DNA from: Fibrobacter sp.
Lineage (GTDB): Bacteria; Fibrobacterota; Fibrobacteria; Fibrobacterales; Fibrobacteraceae
Assembly: GCA_012511955.1 (NCBI GenBank)
Contig: JAAZFC010000113.1
Coordinates: 1 to 64,000, forward strand
Direction of reading: 5' to 3'
Length of the DNA: 64,000 nucleotides
Made by a program: the position numbers and the translations under genes
Notes under the pieces: model-generated
What the model saw: the letters and a program-made list of their open reading frames with translations, nothing else
What the model was told of the DNA's origin: nothing
Databases searched by the model: none
Shown: piece after piece, positions 1 through 10,900 of the stretch
Layout of the letters: every line of letters starts with the position of its first letter
Position numbering within the stretch: the stretch's first letter is position 1

Positions 1-222
1 ATTCATACCCGTAACGATATGAAGTTCCATATCGATGGTTTAGCCGATAGCACCCAAACATTGATTTTTTATCCCGGTGATAGTTTTATTTGGGAGGTTT
101 TTAAAGATAAAGGTTTAGATAGCAATTTGGTGCAAAGCAGCGGTGAAGTACATCTTAAATCCAATGATATTCAGGAAATGCACGCCATCACATACACCTT
201 ACCAATTTTAAAAAAACAATAA
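1..222 (+). CDS. C-terminal part of an unknown protein (5' end outside window)
   Basis: Frame 1 is open from the first base to a TAA at 220-222. An ATG lies at 19, but the frame continues upstream of it with no stop, so this is probably the tail of a longer gene rather than a 67-residue protein. The visible residues look globular, mixed alpha/beta and hydrophilic, without membrane segments or a motif I recognise. The gene is followed by A/T-rich DNA and a strong hairpin region that could terminate it. No function can be assigned. Confidence 0.5.
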   Translation: MHTRNDMKFHIDGLADSTQTLIFYPGDSFIWEVFKDKGLDSNLVQSSGEVHLKSNDIQEMHAITYTLPILKKQ

Positions 223-279
223 AAAGACAACTTTTTATTTTTTTCCCCTAAATTATGTTTTTTTTATTTAACTTTTAAA

Positions 280-372
280 AGTCAGGCTCAGTGCCCAATT
301 TGCCTCTGGCAAATTTCCGACTCATCCAAACACAGGACAACTTCCCTGACTCGGTACTGAACCTGACTCTTT
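280..372. terminator. Structured inverted repeat, probable bidirectional terminator
   Basis: A 16-base arm at 280-295 (AGTCAGGCTCAGTGCC) pairs with 353-368 (GGTACTGAACCTGACT) with two mismatches. A perfect 8-bp hairpin with a 3-base loop (arms AATTTGCC and GGCAAATT, 297-315) is nested inside. The right arm is followed by a T-rich run on the plus strand. It sits between the end of the plus-strand gene at 222 and the end of the minus-strand antiporter at 379, so termination of both is the simplest reading. It is larger and more branched than an ordinary intrinsic terminator. Confidence 0.55.
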
Positions 373-378
373 TTGTTT

Positions 379-1818
379 TTAGTTTATTGGATTATTGATC
401 AAATCGCTTATTTCGCTAATCTTCTCAGTATGAGCTAATATGTAAAGAATATCATCTGCCTGTATCATAGTGTTTCCTTTAGGCATAACTATATGACCTT
501 CGCGCACAATTGAACTGATTAATATTTCTTTATCCAAGCTTAATTCTGAAATCACTTTACCGCAACTTGCAGCATTGGGCTCCACATGAATTTCAAACAT
601 ATCTATATCTGACACTTGCAAGGAATGCAATTCTACGGTGTGAGGAGACTCTGGCTTGCGTTTTTCAGTAAAGTTCATCAACTTAGAAAGCGGACCCAAG
701 GTAGTACCCTGAATTACGCAAGATAAGAATACGGCAAAGAAAATACTATCAAAAATAAAGCCATTGGCATCTAAGCCACTAGCCATGGGATATGTAGCCA
801 ACACAATGGGTACAGCCCCTTTGACACCTCCCCACATTAAAAATGTCTTTTCTTTAAAAGAATATTTAAAGGGAATGGTAGAAATCAAAACAGCTAAAGG
901 GCGCGCCACAAACATCATAATGGCTACGATAATTAAGGCTTCTTTCCAAATATTGCCAAAACGATGGGGAAAAGACAATAACCCCAGCATTATAAACAGA
1001 GTAATATTGAAAATGGTGGATATACTTTCTAAAAAGTTGCTAGCACTTTGTTTGGCCGGATAATTAGCATTTCCCAACCAATATCCCATGAAAAACACGG
1101 CAATTATCCCATTGGCTCCCACTAAATCCGACATGCCATAGGCAAAAAGAATGGAGCCTATCATTAAAACATTATAATTTCCTCTATTATCGGAGCGTAA
1201 TTTATGAAAAACTATCACCGCTAATCTAAAAGCAATATATCCGACAATTACTCCACCTATAAACTGCCATGCCAAAGATCCTACTGCAGAAATCGGAGAA
1301 CTAAAAGCTCCCGTGGCTACTTGGATAAAAGTAACGGTCAAAATAATTGCCATGGGGTCATTGGCTGCGGATTCCACATTAAGGGTAGTGGCCAGTTTAT
1401 TTTTGATGGGATTAGCCTTAGTAATCATAAATACCGCAGCTGCATCAGTGGAAGATATTATAGAAGCTAAAATAAAGGAATAGATTATATCAAACTTAAA
1501 AACAACATGTATAAGTACGCCTAAAAAAGCTGCAGTTAAAGCCACTCCCAAAGTCGCTAAAGTAAGCGCAGGCCCAGCCACGGTTTTAAATGAATCCCTA
1601 CTTACCCTAAAACCGCCGTCAAATATGATGAAAATCAATAATATATCAGCTATGGTTTTGGATAAGTGTACATTATCAAAATAAAATAAGTTAAGAACAT
1701 CGCTACCCACCAAAACGCCAATCAAAATAAAGCCTATTAATAAAGGAAGACCGTATTTATCGCTCAATTTGGTAGATAATATGGCTAAAACAATTAAAAA
1801 AGCCACTAAAAGGATCAT
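379..1818 (-). CDS. Cation (K+/Na+)/proton antiporter, NhaP2/CvrA type, with C-terminal TrkA-C domain
   Basis: This inner-membrane exchanger swaps K+ or Na+ for protons. The first ~385 residues are a series of hydrophobic helices typical of the CPA1 antiporter fold, including the family motif STDAAAVF near residue 125 and a conserved ESAANDPMA segment near 150. Residues ~398-477 form a soluble RCK/TrkA-C-like regulatory domain, as in NhaP2/CvrA proteins. The length of 479 aa is somewhat short of the ~560-580 aa of E. coli CvrA but fits shorter homologues. The gene stands alone, starting at an ATG after the end of the phosphatase gene on the same strand. Whether K+ or Na+ is the substrate cannot be read from the sequence. 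Confidence 0.85.
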   Translation of the reverse strand: MILLVAFLIVLAILSTKLSDKYGLPLLIGFILIGVLVGSDVLNLFYFDNVHLSKTIADILLIFIIFDGGFRVSRDSFKTVAGPALTLATLGVALTAAFLGVLIHVVFKFDIIYSFILASIISSTDAAAVFMITKANPIKNKLATTLNVESAANDPMAIILTVTFIQVATGAFSSPISAVGSLAWQFIGGVIVGYIAFRLAVIVFHKLRSDNRGNYNVLMIGSILFAYGMSDLVGANGIIAVFFMGYWLGNANYPAKQSASNFLESISTIFNITLFIMLGLLSFPHRFGNIWKEALIIVAIMMFVARPLAVLISTIPFKYSFKEKTFLMWGGVKGAVPIVLATYPMASGLDANGFIFDSIFFAVFLSCVIQGTTLGPLSKLMNFTEKRKPESPHTVELHSLQVSDIDMFEIHVEPNAASCGKVISELSLDKEILISSIVREGHIVMPKGNTMIQADDILYILAHTEKISEISDLINNPIN

Positions 1819-1871
1819 CTAAACTCCTAAAAAACTAATTAGCTCAAATCTAAAAAAAATATTTTTTGGAT

Positions 1872-3350
1872 TTATATATCTACGACTAAAAGTGTAATAT
1901 CATCGTTATTAGCTTTTGAGCCCAGATGCTTTTGCAAAGCTTTTAAAACTTGACTTTTTACCCCATCCACACTTTTGCGGTGGGTAGATTGGACAATTTT
2001 ATGCAAAAGATCGTCCCCAAAAGCCTCTCCACTATGATTTTCGGATTCTGTGATGCCATCTGTGTATAAAACCAGACGATATTGATCTGATAATGATTCT
2101 GTTTCATCTTGTAAGCTAAGTTCATCTAACATGCCTACGAAAGGACCGCGGCTAGCAAGCATTTTTAAATCTCCTGAACGCAAATTCTGCAAAAACACCG
2201 GAGGATGACCTGCATTTGTCCACTGCAATGTCCGTTTATGGCGATTCCACACCCCATAAAACACCGTAACGAACTGATCGGACTTCAATTCATTAATAAA
2301 AGTTTCATTAATAGCCATTAATGTTAGTGCTGGACTATTCGTGCTATTTACCATTTCTTTTAACAACACCTTAAACATGGACATTACCAAAGCCGCTGCC
2401 ACGCCATGCCCAGAAACATCTGCGATTATTATCCCAAAATTTTGCTCATCTATGGGAAAACAGTCAAAATAATCTCCCCCAATTTCTATTTGTGAGTCGT
2501 AATGCCAAGCCACATCAGCTAAATCATCGGGAAAACTCACCGGCAATAATCTTTCTTGAATTTTGCGCGCTTGGTCCAAGTCTCGGCGAATTATTCTTTG
2601 TGCTTCTTCTAACTTTGTATTAGTTTGGCTAAGTATTTGATTGCTTTCTTTGAGCGCATCGTACATTTGCAAGTTTTCTAAAACCATACCTATTTGCAAT
2701 GCAATGGTGCTCAATGCCGAAACATCTTCTCCTGTAACCATCTTGCGATGACTGAGATCAAGCCATAAAATACCTAAGCACTGAAACTGAGAGCAATTTA
2801 TACATGCCACCCGGCGTTCATCTTCGTCAGAAGCGCCTGTAAAACACGATGCTCCTTCAGTGGCCCAACAAAAAGGATTGGGAGAATCATAACAAGGGCA
2901 ATATGCACAGTTGCAGTTTCGTTCTTTCCAACAATGGGCCACCACCCGCCCCACCAAAGGAAAGGCAATATAGCTCTCACAATTTATCTGCGAAAAAGAA
3001 TCATAAGAAGGTACGCTTTCAACTATGATATGCCTATTGCGAAAAACAGCATCGGAATATTCTCCCGCCATAAAATCCAGCTTAAATTCCACCCCTGCTA
3101 ATTCCCCAGCAAATCCATGCTCACCAATGGGTACTAAAACTTGGTCTTTTTTATCTATTTGAAACAGCGCCATGCGCTCAAAACCCATGAGTTCTTTAAA
3201 ACCCACTCCTAAGGACTTCACCAATGAAGGAAAATCCACCGCAGACACAATAGCACGCCCAATTTCATGGGATACTGCAAAAGTTGCCAGCTGTTTTTGT
3301 AATAGCTGTGCCAAATTAATTTCCAAGGACTCAGGGGAATCCATATTCAT
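1872..3350 (-). CDS. GAF-domain SpoIIE/RsbU-type serine phosphatase with Cys-rich two-CW insert
   Basis: Residues ~20-225 form a GAF-like sensor, followed by a coiled coil (~230-265) and a PP2C/SpoIIE phosphatase domain (~285-492). The metal-binding signatures are visible: GGDYFD at 291-296, DVSGHG further on, and a C-terminal NDDITLLVV. Such enzymes dephosphorylate anti-sigma-factor antagonists or similar phosphoproteins. Inside the GAF region, residues 140-191 hold at least ten cysteines, including two Cys-Trp pairs (C140-W141 and C161-W162). This matches the so-called two-CW motif found in some signalling proteins and may bind a metal, an Fe-S centre or sense redox. No partner anti-sigma gene lies next to it. 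The signal and target are unknown. Confidence 0.85.
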   Translation of the reverse strand: MNMDSPESLEINLAQLLQKQLATFAVSHEIGRAIVSAVDFPSLVKSLGVGFKELMGFERMALFQIDKKDQVLVPIGEHGFAGELAGVEFKLDFMAGEYSDAVFRNRHIIVESVPSYDSFSQINCESYIAFPLVGRVVAHCWKERNCNCAYCPCYDSPNPFCWATEGASCFTGASDEDERRVACINCSQFQCLGILWLDLSHRKMVTGEDVSALSTIALQIGMVLENLQMYDALKESNQILSQTNTKLEEAQRIIRRDLDQARKIQERLLPVSFPDDLADVAWHYDSQIEIGGDYFDCFPIDEQNFGIIIADVSGHGVAAALVMSMFKVLLKEMVNSTNSPALTLMAINETFINELKSDQFVTVFYGVWNRHKRTLQWTNAGHPPVFLQNLRSGDLKMLASRGPFVGMLDELSLQDETESLSDQYRLVLYTDGITESENHSGEAFGDDLLHKIVQSTHRKSVDGVKSQVLKALQKHLGSKANNDDITLLVVDI

Positions 3351-3418
3351 AACCGCATTTGCCTCTAGTTTTTCTATCTTATACTATAATCTTACTCAAT
3401 TTTTTTCTTGGATGCTTT

Positions 3419-4147
3419 ATGTCTAACAAAAAACCTGCAAATGTTAAAAATTCTACTGGCAATTACGGAACTAATGCTGCAGAGAATTGGTTGCAAAATC
3501 TCGATAAAGAATTTTTCCAACGCCATAGTTCCAAATTTATGGTAGTTGCGGTTATTATCGCTTTAGGAATCTTTGGATTTAATCAATACTCTCAACATCA
3601 AAAAGCACAATCTGCTCTTTTCAACGAAAAAATGGGCCAAGCTTATAACTTTGTTTATGAAAACAAATCAGATTCTGCTTCACAAGTTTTAGCTGAGATT
3701 ATCACCCAATCTAAAGGCTTGAACTTAGCAAAAGCTTCGTTATTACTAGGCAACATTAAATTTCAAAGCAATGATTTTGTAGCTGCCCAAAACCTTTATC
3801 AACAAAGTGTCAACGCCGCTGGTAAATCTGTACTAATTGCTAGCGCTGCTGAACATGGTTTAGCCGCAGCGGCCATGGAGCAAAAAAATTACGATTTAGC
3901 CACGCGATTACTGGAAAACTTTGTCCGCAAATACGGAAAGCGCTCCGGTAATTTACAAGAACGCTATAGCGAAAACGAAAAAGCTGATATTTCTGTTATG
4001 GTTCCCGATGCACTTTGGAAGTTGACTTTGTGTTACAACGAAATGCAAAAAACCGACTTAGCTAAAGCTAAAGCCGAACATTTAGTAAAGGTTTACGCAG
4101 ACAGTCGCTTGGCTGTCAATGCTCGTAAGTTTTTAGCGACTCTGTAA
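3419..4147 (+). CDS. Membrane-anchored TPR-like protein (YfgM-like)
   Basis: I chose the ATG at 3419, giving 242 aa. A longer reading from 3359 would prepend 20 hydrophobic residues encoded by the divergent intergenic region. The protein has a short cytoplasmic N terminus, one transmembrane helix (~residues 40-57), and an extracytoplasmic helical region with TPR-like repeats rich in Ala, Leu, Tyr and Asn. This layout resembles YfgM, which associates with the Sec translocon in E. coli. The similarity here is by architecture only. It is divergent from the phosphatase gene, and its stop lies 3 bases from the end of the convergent hrpA. Exact function is unproven. Confidence 0.6.
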   Translation: MSNKKPANVKNSTGNYGTNAAENWLQNLDKEFFQRHSSKFMVVAVIIALGIFGFNQYSQHQKAQSALFNEKMGQAYNFVYENKSDSASQVLAEIITQSKGLNLAKASLLLGNIKFQSNDFVAAQNLYQQSVNAAGKSVLIASAAEHGLAAAAMEQKNYDLATRLLENFVRKYGKRSGNLQERYSENEKADISVMVPDALWKLTLCYNEMQKTDLAKAKAEHLVKVYADSRLAVNARKFLATL

Positions 4148-4149
4148 AA

Positions 4150-7100
4150 CTATTGGTTTTTAAACTTATCTCTTAGTTTTTGCAAAGCGTCTGAACTAAC
4201 TTTATTTTCATCTTTATTTATACTGATGGGAGCTTTGCATAAAAGCATAACTTCCCATTGGCTAACTATGTCCTGCCATTTTAAGGTCAATAAATTCTTT
4301 TCTAGCCAAGAAATTTGGTTTTTCTCTAGCTTTTCTAGATCAGTGCGCATTTTTTCTTTAAATTCTGCTTTGATTATACTTCTAGCTAACCAAACCCTTT
4401 GCTTAATACTCCATGCTTTATAAAGTTTATTTTTTTCTCTATAAAAGCTTTCTCTATCTTTGTGCCAATCGGGCCAATGTTCCCAACGCTCTGGTAGAAA
4501 GTCTGCTTTTTCAGCTTGCGTAATAGTAGCAGCCAAGCTAATTCCCGTATTAAAATCGCTCCCTTCTAACCAATTCGTCCATTGTAGCCATGCCCCAGGC
4601 ATTTTTTTACCCTGATCACTTATTTCCAAGCTTTGTTGCAATATTTTCCACATTTTCACCCAACTATTCCATCCCCAAAAACCGGCATATAGCGTTAAAA
4701 GGGCTAATGTTTTTTTAACTCTTATGCTTTGGTTATCAGCTCGCTTTCCCAAGGCGCTAAAATCATGAAAAGTTTGCCCACGCAAGTTTTTTAAGGGACG
4801 ATACCGTCTCAATTTGAGCTTTTCTAAGGGTAAATTAGGTACTGTTTGCGCTAAACGCTGCAAAATCAGTGTAGAGTCAAATTTCTGCCCTAATATGTTA
4901 AGAAGATAATCAATATCTTCTTGTAATATATTTAACAAGCTTTCTCGAGGCTTTTTAGCGCGATTTTGCTGCCAAGTTTGCCAATGTTGAGCCCATGAAT
5001 ATTCTTGAAAATTTTCTTTGCTTTGGAGTTTCCAAACTTTGCCTTGCTTTTGCCAAGAGTATTTTAGCCCCCAACACAAATCATTATTTAAATTCCAAAA
5101 TCTTTGCAACTCTTTCTGCTTGTAACTCGCCAAAAAGTAAGCTGCCAAAGTGCTTTGCGGGCTAACATTGAGCATAAATTCGTCGGAAGCTTCTAATAGA
5201 TGCAAATGCAACTGCAAATGTGATATGTTTTCTGAGTCTTGTATGGCGTAAATGTCTAGGTCACTCAAGCTGCGCAGCTCTAAAAGCAGTGCGTGGAGGG
5301 GCGCCAACGAGCGATCGCTTTCCATGCGCTCCACCCAACGCTCGTCTAAAAACTCGCCCTGGTTGACGATGATTTGCTTAGCATTGGCGGGCAGAGTTTT
5401 TAAAGTGGATTCTAAAATCCACTGGCGCCATGGGCGAACCTGCAGCGCTAAAGTGGCGGGGCTTAGACGCACCCAAAGTGATGCGGGAATGTATAAACTT
5501 AACCCATCGAGGGGGTTGCTATTGTCAAAAATCAATTTGCCCCGAACTTTTTGCCCTAAAATCACAAAATGTTCTATGCCTTGCTGAAAAGCTTTACTTG
5601 CTGCAGGGCTATGAGCAGGAGCCAAATCCTTTTTCCACACTTCGCCTAATTTAAAGCTTCCCTTATGGGTGGGTAGATTTTTAGCCACATTTTCAGCTAA
5701 ATGCTTCCAATCTTGGGCTTTTTGCACCAAACTCGCTTCGCCGTGCTTTTCATTATGTTTTCTCAAAGACCTTATGGAATGCACTTGGGGAGCTTGTTGT
5801 CTATACCATTCCACCAACTGATCTTCGTCGGGAGCAATTCCCCAAGTGCGTTGGCGGGTTTCTTGGGCTTGCAAATAATGCCATAATTTATGGTTTTGCT
5901 GGGAAAATTTAAACTTTTGCAAGCTATTTCTCTCTACAATGGCTTCACGCCAAAAAATATCTGCGCAATCATCTATATCTATGCGCGCATAGTCCACTTT
6001 TTTGCCTCGACTAATCACTAAATTGCGAAACTGCACTTCTTCTAGCACTTCCACAAAACCCCTGCGTGGATTCCATTCAGGATTATACCAGCGACGTTGG
6101 CAAAACTTTTCTGCCACTTGCAAAATCCACTGGGGCTTTATCTCGGCGGCACGCACCAAAAATACCCGAGAAGTTTCACGCACTTCGGCGGCCATAAGCC
6201 ATTCTGGCTTTTTACGCGCCAAACTAGAACCAGGGAATATGTGAGTTTCTCGCCCACCCACCAGCTGATAGGCATTTTTTTCGGGTTGGTACTGGGCAAT
6301 CCCCCCCAAAAATCCGGATAACAATGCTGTGTGCAAAATATCGTGGTGAAAACTGTCTAAAGGGCATTGTAACTGTTGGAATTTAACCCGTAAAATACGC
6401 CCAAATTGCTCATATAAATCCATCCATTCCCGCATGCGCATAAAATGCAACCAGTTTTTATTGCACAAACGGCGTAAGTTGGCACTTCCCCCTTTCCAAT
6501 TTTCATGCACAAAGTTCCATAATTGCAGTAATGCCAAAAAGTCACTGTTGTTTTTTTGCCAACGATTATGTATTTGTCGAGCTTTGTCTTTTTCAGGGTT
6601 TTCTTGGGGAAATATTCGCGGATCTTGGATGCACAAAGCCGATGTTATTATCAAAGCGCTGTGCAATACCCCTTGTCTTTTAGCCTTTAAAAGCACCGCA
6701 CTTAAAGCTACATCCATGGGCAGACGCGCCATTTCTAAGCCTATTTGTCGCACTTGAGAGTTAATATCTGGGCTATGAAGAGCACCTAATTCATGAAGTT
6801 GGCGACACGCCCCCCTAAAAGCACCTCGAGCCGGGGCTTGGATAAAAGGAAAGTCGTTAAGGTTTAAACGAAGAGATTTCAGTTGCAAAATCACATTGGC
6901 TAAATTGCTGCGGCGAATTTCAGGGTCCGTATAAGCTGGGCGATTTTTTAAGTCATCTTCGCTGTAAAGTCGTATGCAGCGGCCAGGTTTTACCCTCCCC
7001 GCACGGCCCATGCGTTGCTGTGCGCTAGCCTGGGAAATTTTCTCCACCAATAAGCCCTGAATGCGAGTTTGGGCATTGTAACGAGAAATGCGAGCCAATC

Positions 7101-7998
7101 CCGTATCTACTACATAAGCTATGCCGGGAATTGTCAGCGAAGTTTCTGCAATATTCGTGGCCAAGACAATTTTCACGGCTCCAGTATTTCTAAAAACTCT
7201 TTTTTGCTCTTGGGGGCTAAGTCTGCCAAATAATGGTAAGATTTCATAACGGCGTGGATCAATATTTTCGCTTAAAAGTGCATTTAATTCATGAATATCT
7301 CTTTCTGAAGGCAAAAAACACAGCAAATTGTCTGGCTTTTCGGTTAACAAAGCCATTATAGCAGCTTCAGCTTCGTTTAATAGGCCACTATCTCCCTTGG
7401 CTTCTAAATCATGTTCTGCAGGGGTCCAATGTTCCACTGTTACGGGATAAGTACGCCCTTCCGCTTCAAGAGTAGCTGAATTAGGGAAAAATTTGGCAAA
7501 TAAGTTAGCATCTAAGGTAGCAGACGATATTATCACCCGAAATTCGGGTCTTTTGTGCACAATACCATGCAAAATCCCCAACAAAATATCGATATTGAGC
7601 GATCTTTCATGGGCTTCATCTATCATTATGGCAGAATAATTACGCAAATATCTATCTCGACGAAATTCTTGTAACAATATCCCATCAGTCATGATTTTTA
7701 ACGGTGCATCGGCAGCGCCTTCTTCCCAAAAGCGAATGCGGGAGCTTACCAAATCCTTATTTTCTAGTTCCTCTCTTAGGCGATCGGCAATGGAAAGCGC
7801 AGCAATACGGCGAGGCTGGGTAACCCCAATTTGTCCATGTTTGGCTAAGCCCGCTTCTAGCAAAAACTTAGGCAGTTGAGTGCTTTTTCCGCTACCAGTA
7901 TCGGCGCGCACTATAATAACTTGATGTTTTTCTAATAAACTCAGAAAATCTGCGCGTTTGCGCACCACTGGTAAATCGGGATAATTAGGTTTTATCAC
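4150..7998 (-). CDS. hrpA: ATP-dependent RNA helicase HrpA (DEAH box)
   Basis: A 1282-aa DEAH-box helicase, close to the usual length of HrpA (~1300 aa). Walker A TGSGKS is at 34-39 and DEAH at 127-130, and the helicase C motif QRMGRAGR is visible. The HA2/OB-fold region and the long C-terminal DUF3418-type extension typical of HrpA follow. HrpA acts on mRNA and on stalled ribosomes in the cytoplasm. The start codon is GTG (7998-7996), overlapping the TGA of the upstream lipoprotein gene as GTGA, so translation is probably coupled to that gene. This is an odd pairing for a housekeeping helicase. Confidence 0.93.
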   Translation of the reverse strand: MIKPNYPDLPVVRKRADFLSLLEKHQVIIVRADTGSGKSTQLPKFLLEAGLAKHGQIGVTQPRRIAALSIADRLREELENKDLVSSRIRFWEEGAADAPLKIMTDGILLQEFRRDRYLRNYSAIMIDEAHERSLNIDILLGILHGIVHKRPEFRVIISSATLDANLFAKFFPNSATLEAEGRTYPVTVEHWTPAEHDLEAKGDSGLLNEAEAAIMALLTEKPDNLLCFLPSERDIHELNALLSENIDPRRYEILPLFGRLSPQEQKRVFRNTGAVKIVLATNIAETSLTIPGIAYVVDTGLARISRYNAQTRIQGLLVEKISQASAQQRMGRAGRVKPGRCIRLYSEDDLKNRPAYTDPEIRRSNLANVILQLKSLRLNLNDFPFIQAPARGAFRGACRQLHELGALHSPDINSQVRQIGLEMARLPMDVALSAVLLKAKRQGVLHSALIITSALCIQDPRIFPQENPEKDKARQIHNRWQKNNSDFLALLQLWNFVHENWKGGSANLRRLCNKNWLHFMRMREWMDLYEQFGRILRVKFQQLQCPLDSFHHDILHTALLSGFLGGIAQYQPEKNAYQLVGGRETHIFPGSSLARKKPEWLMAAEVRETSRVFLVRAAEIKPQWILQVAEKFCQRRWYNPEWNPRRGFVEVLEEVQFRNLVISRGKKVDYARIDIDDCADIFWREAIVERNSLQKFKFSQQNHKLWHYLQAQETRQRTWGIAPDEDQLVEWYRQQAPQVHSIRSLRKHNEKHGEASLVQKAQDWKHLAENVAKNLPTHKGSFKLGEVWKKDLAPAHSPAASKAFQQGIEHFVILGQKVRGKLIFDNSNPLDGLSLYIPASLWVRLSPATLALQVRPWRQWILESTLKTLPANAKQIIVNQGEFLDERWVERMESDRSLAPLHALLLELRSLSDLDIYAIQDSENISHLQLHLHLLEASDEFMLNVSPQSTLAAYFLASYKQKELQRFWNLNNDLCWGLKYSWQKQGKVWKLQSKENFQEYSWAQHWQTWQQNRAKKPRESLLNILQEDIDYLLNILGQKFDSTLILQRLAQTVPNLPLEKLKLRRYRPLKNLRGQTFHDFSALGKRADNQSIRVKKTLALLTLYAGFWGWNSWVKMWKILQQSLEISDQGKKMPGAWLQWTNWLEGSDFNTGISLAATITQAEKADFLPERWEHWPDWHKDRESFYREKNKLYKAWSIKQRVWLARSIIKAEFKEKMRTDLEKLEKNQISWLEKNLLTLKWQDIVSQWEVMLLCKAPISINKDENKVSSDALQKLRDKFKNQ

Positions 7999-10900
7999 GG
8001 CTGATATTTAAAAACCATAGGTCCATTATTAGTAGCATTGGCGCCTCTAGCATCAATACCCATCAATCCTAGATATAAAGATCCAGATGAACCTATAGCT
8101 AAACTAGGACTGCTACCATATATGTAATAACCATTCTCAGACCAAAAAGGCTCAGCAAAATAAGGTAATTTACTTTCTCCTTGTAAAACCCATTCACTAT
8201 TTTCATAACGCCAAACGCTAATATACGGCGCAAAAAAGTTATCGTCATAACTTATGATAGGACGATTATCTTTATCAATCACGATATTAGTTTTACGGCC
8301 CACAGTGTGTAAACTCACATCACCATTGGCATAACCACTGGTGGAAACCGTTGTCCAACGATTACTAGCATAATACGCCACTTTCGGACTTTGACTTTCC
8401 CTATTATTATATGAGACATGAATACGCCCATTAGGAGCATAAGCCACAGCTACTGCATCAGCCGCTTCACTCACTGTTGTAGCTGATGCTAAACTATTGT
8501 TGGATAAGCGAGCAACACGTAACTTAGCTCTATTATTTGTAGTGCCATAAACCACCGCCAAACTATCGGCGTTTTTAGAAAAAGCTAAATCCACTTTTTG
8601 CACCGAACTCTCCACTTCTACAGAGCCAGAACTCCCCCAACGCCAAGCACTCCCATTCCAGCGACTTAATAACGCTCTATTATTTCCCCCCACCCATGCC
8701 AAAGCTATCTCTCCTTTATTAGCAGCCAAAGCGATGCTTTTAGCATTACTTCCATTTACTGAGGGCACACCACCTAATTGCGACCAATTTCCTGTACCTC
8801 CAGCAGATTTTTTAACTTCAATTTGACCTGTAGATGCGCGATAAGCCACCACAATATCTTTATTAACGCTATCTCGTGCCATTCTAATGCTATCTGCGGA
8901 ATTAACAAAGCTACCCCCGCCAATATTTTGCCAACTACTTCCATTCCACTTTTTCACCCAGCCTTTTCCATCCGTGGCCCTAAAAGCCATAATAGGCGAC
9001 TCATTATCTACGGCCAACGCCACTGCTCTTTCTCCTTTTTGTATCACGGTATCACCTTTAGGATTTACATTGTGCCAAGCGCGATAAAAGTTTACCGTAA
9101 CTTCATCCGCATCAAAGTGACGAATAAAAAAGTCTTGGGCTGTTTGGGGATCATGCTCACCGCCTGGCAAAATAGAATCTTGGAAATTTAAACGCACAGT
9201 AACATTTCCCGCTTGAGTAGGGCGTAGCAACGCCTCATTAAATCCTGCATATTCATGACTAATGGTCCCATCATCCAAACCCAAGAGCCATACATCGTGG
9301 TAATTGCTGAAATTCCACCAATATTGCTTGTTATTAACATCGCCATAAGGTCGCCCAATGGCAGTGGCAGAAGCATTTATCTGCTCACCCCAATAACGAT
9401 AGTATTCTGGAATTTCTGTATCTCCACTCCACACGACTACGGAATCTGTTACTTGTAAATTTGCGGTAGGTGGCTCAACTACTATAACCTTAGTGGTATC
9501 TAATGAAGATAAATTGTCTTCGTCAAAAACTTGAACAATACAATAATAAGTAGCCGCATATTTAGAAGGAGCTGTACTAATATACCAACTAGTCTGCACT
9601 GACTCCCAATTACCCTCAGTTCCAGCTACACCAGGCAAACCGCAACTCCAATCATAGTGACTTATGGCTCCCATGGTTTCATTGGCCTCACAATCCACGG
9701 TAAACTGTTCATTAACCCGCACAGAAATTTCTTTGCGTTTCACCGACACTTGGGGTGCTTCTTGGCTAACCCGGATAAAAGTAGTGTCCCGAGCGTATAA
9801 ACTATCATCATCCATTACCCTAATCACGCACATATAATTTGGATCGCCCTCACTGGGAGCTTTTACGGTAACTTTTGGGCTAGGATAATTTATCCATGGA
9901 CTTTGGACACTTCCAATAGTCCCTGCATGACCGCAACTCCACTCATAACTAACAATGTATCCCAAACTGTCAAAAGCAATGGCATCTAAATTAATATTGC
10001 TGTTGATTTTAACCACTAAAGAGTCATCCACTACCTTAACCCGGGGAGGGTCTAAAAGGACTTTAAATTTAGTGGTATCTCTAGCTGTTTGTCCATCATC
10101 ATCTGTTACTCTAATCACGCATAGCCAACTATCCGCAGGGGTAGTGGGAGCAAACATTAAAGTATCAGGCTTAGAAACTCGCTGCCAAGTGCTGACTCCG
10201 CCAACTCCAGGCACTCCGCAACTCCATTCTATACGCTCTATGGTACCCAATGTATCTATGGCTGTAGCATTAAGCTTTAAAGAGTCACGAATGGTGACAG
10301 TGGCGGATTTGCGTAAAACTTTAACATAAGGAATATCCTGCTTTACCAAAACTTTAGTAGTATCTTGACTACTTTCGCCATCATCGTCAGTGGCACGCAC
10401 TATGCAATTAATCAAGCCATGCTGCGGCGGAGCTATGATAGTTATTGCTGGAGTACTAGATTCAACCCATCCCTTTCCTCCGCAATCCCATTCAATTTTT
10501 TCAATTATTCCATTATCAGTTATTGTAGCGTTTAAATGTATATCGCCATTGATTTTTACCGTATCATTTTTGTTGCCGACTCGCACAAAAGGCGGCGAAG
10601 AGGCAACATCAATGCTCACTGAATCGTAAGCTACTTCGCCTGCTGGATTATTGTCACTAACCCTCACTTTTATCTGATAAACTCCCACCGCAGGTGATGA
10701 AAACACTGGCTGCCCAGCAACATCGGGATAAACGGTAGCAAAGTTGCCACTTCCATCTAAATCCCAAGCCACTTCAGTTATCTCATGACCTTCACTTGCC
10801 GTGGCCATAGCTTTTAAAACCACAGGAGAACGCAAATTGACAATGGTATCAGCTCCTGGACTAATAATTAGCGCAGAAATCTTATCGCGATTCCTAACCC

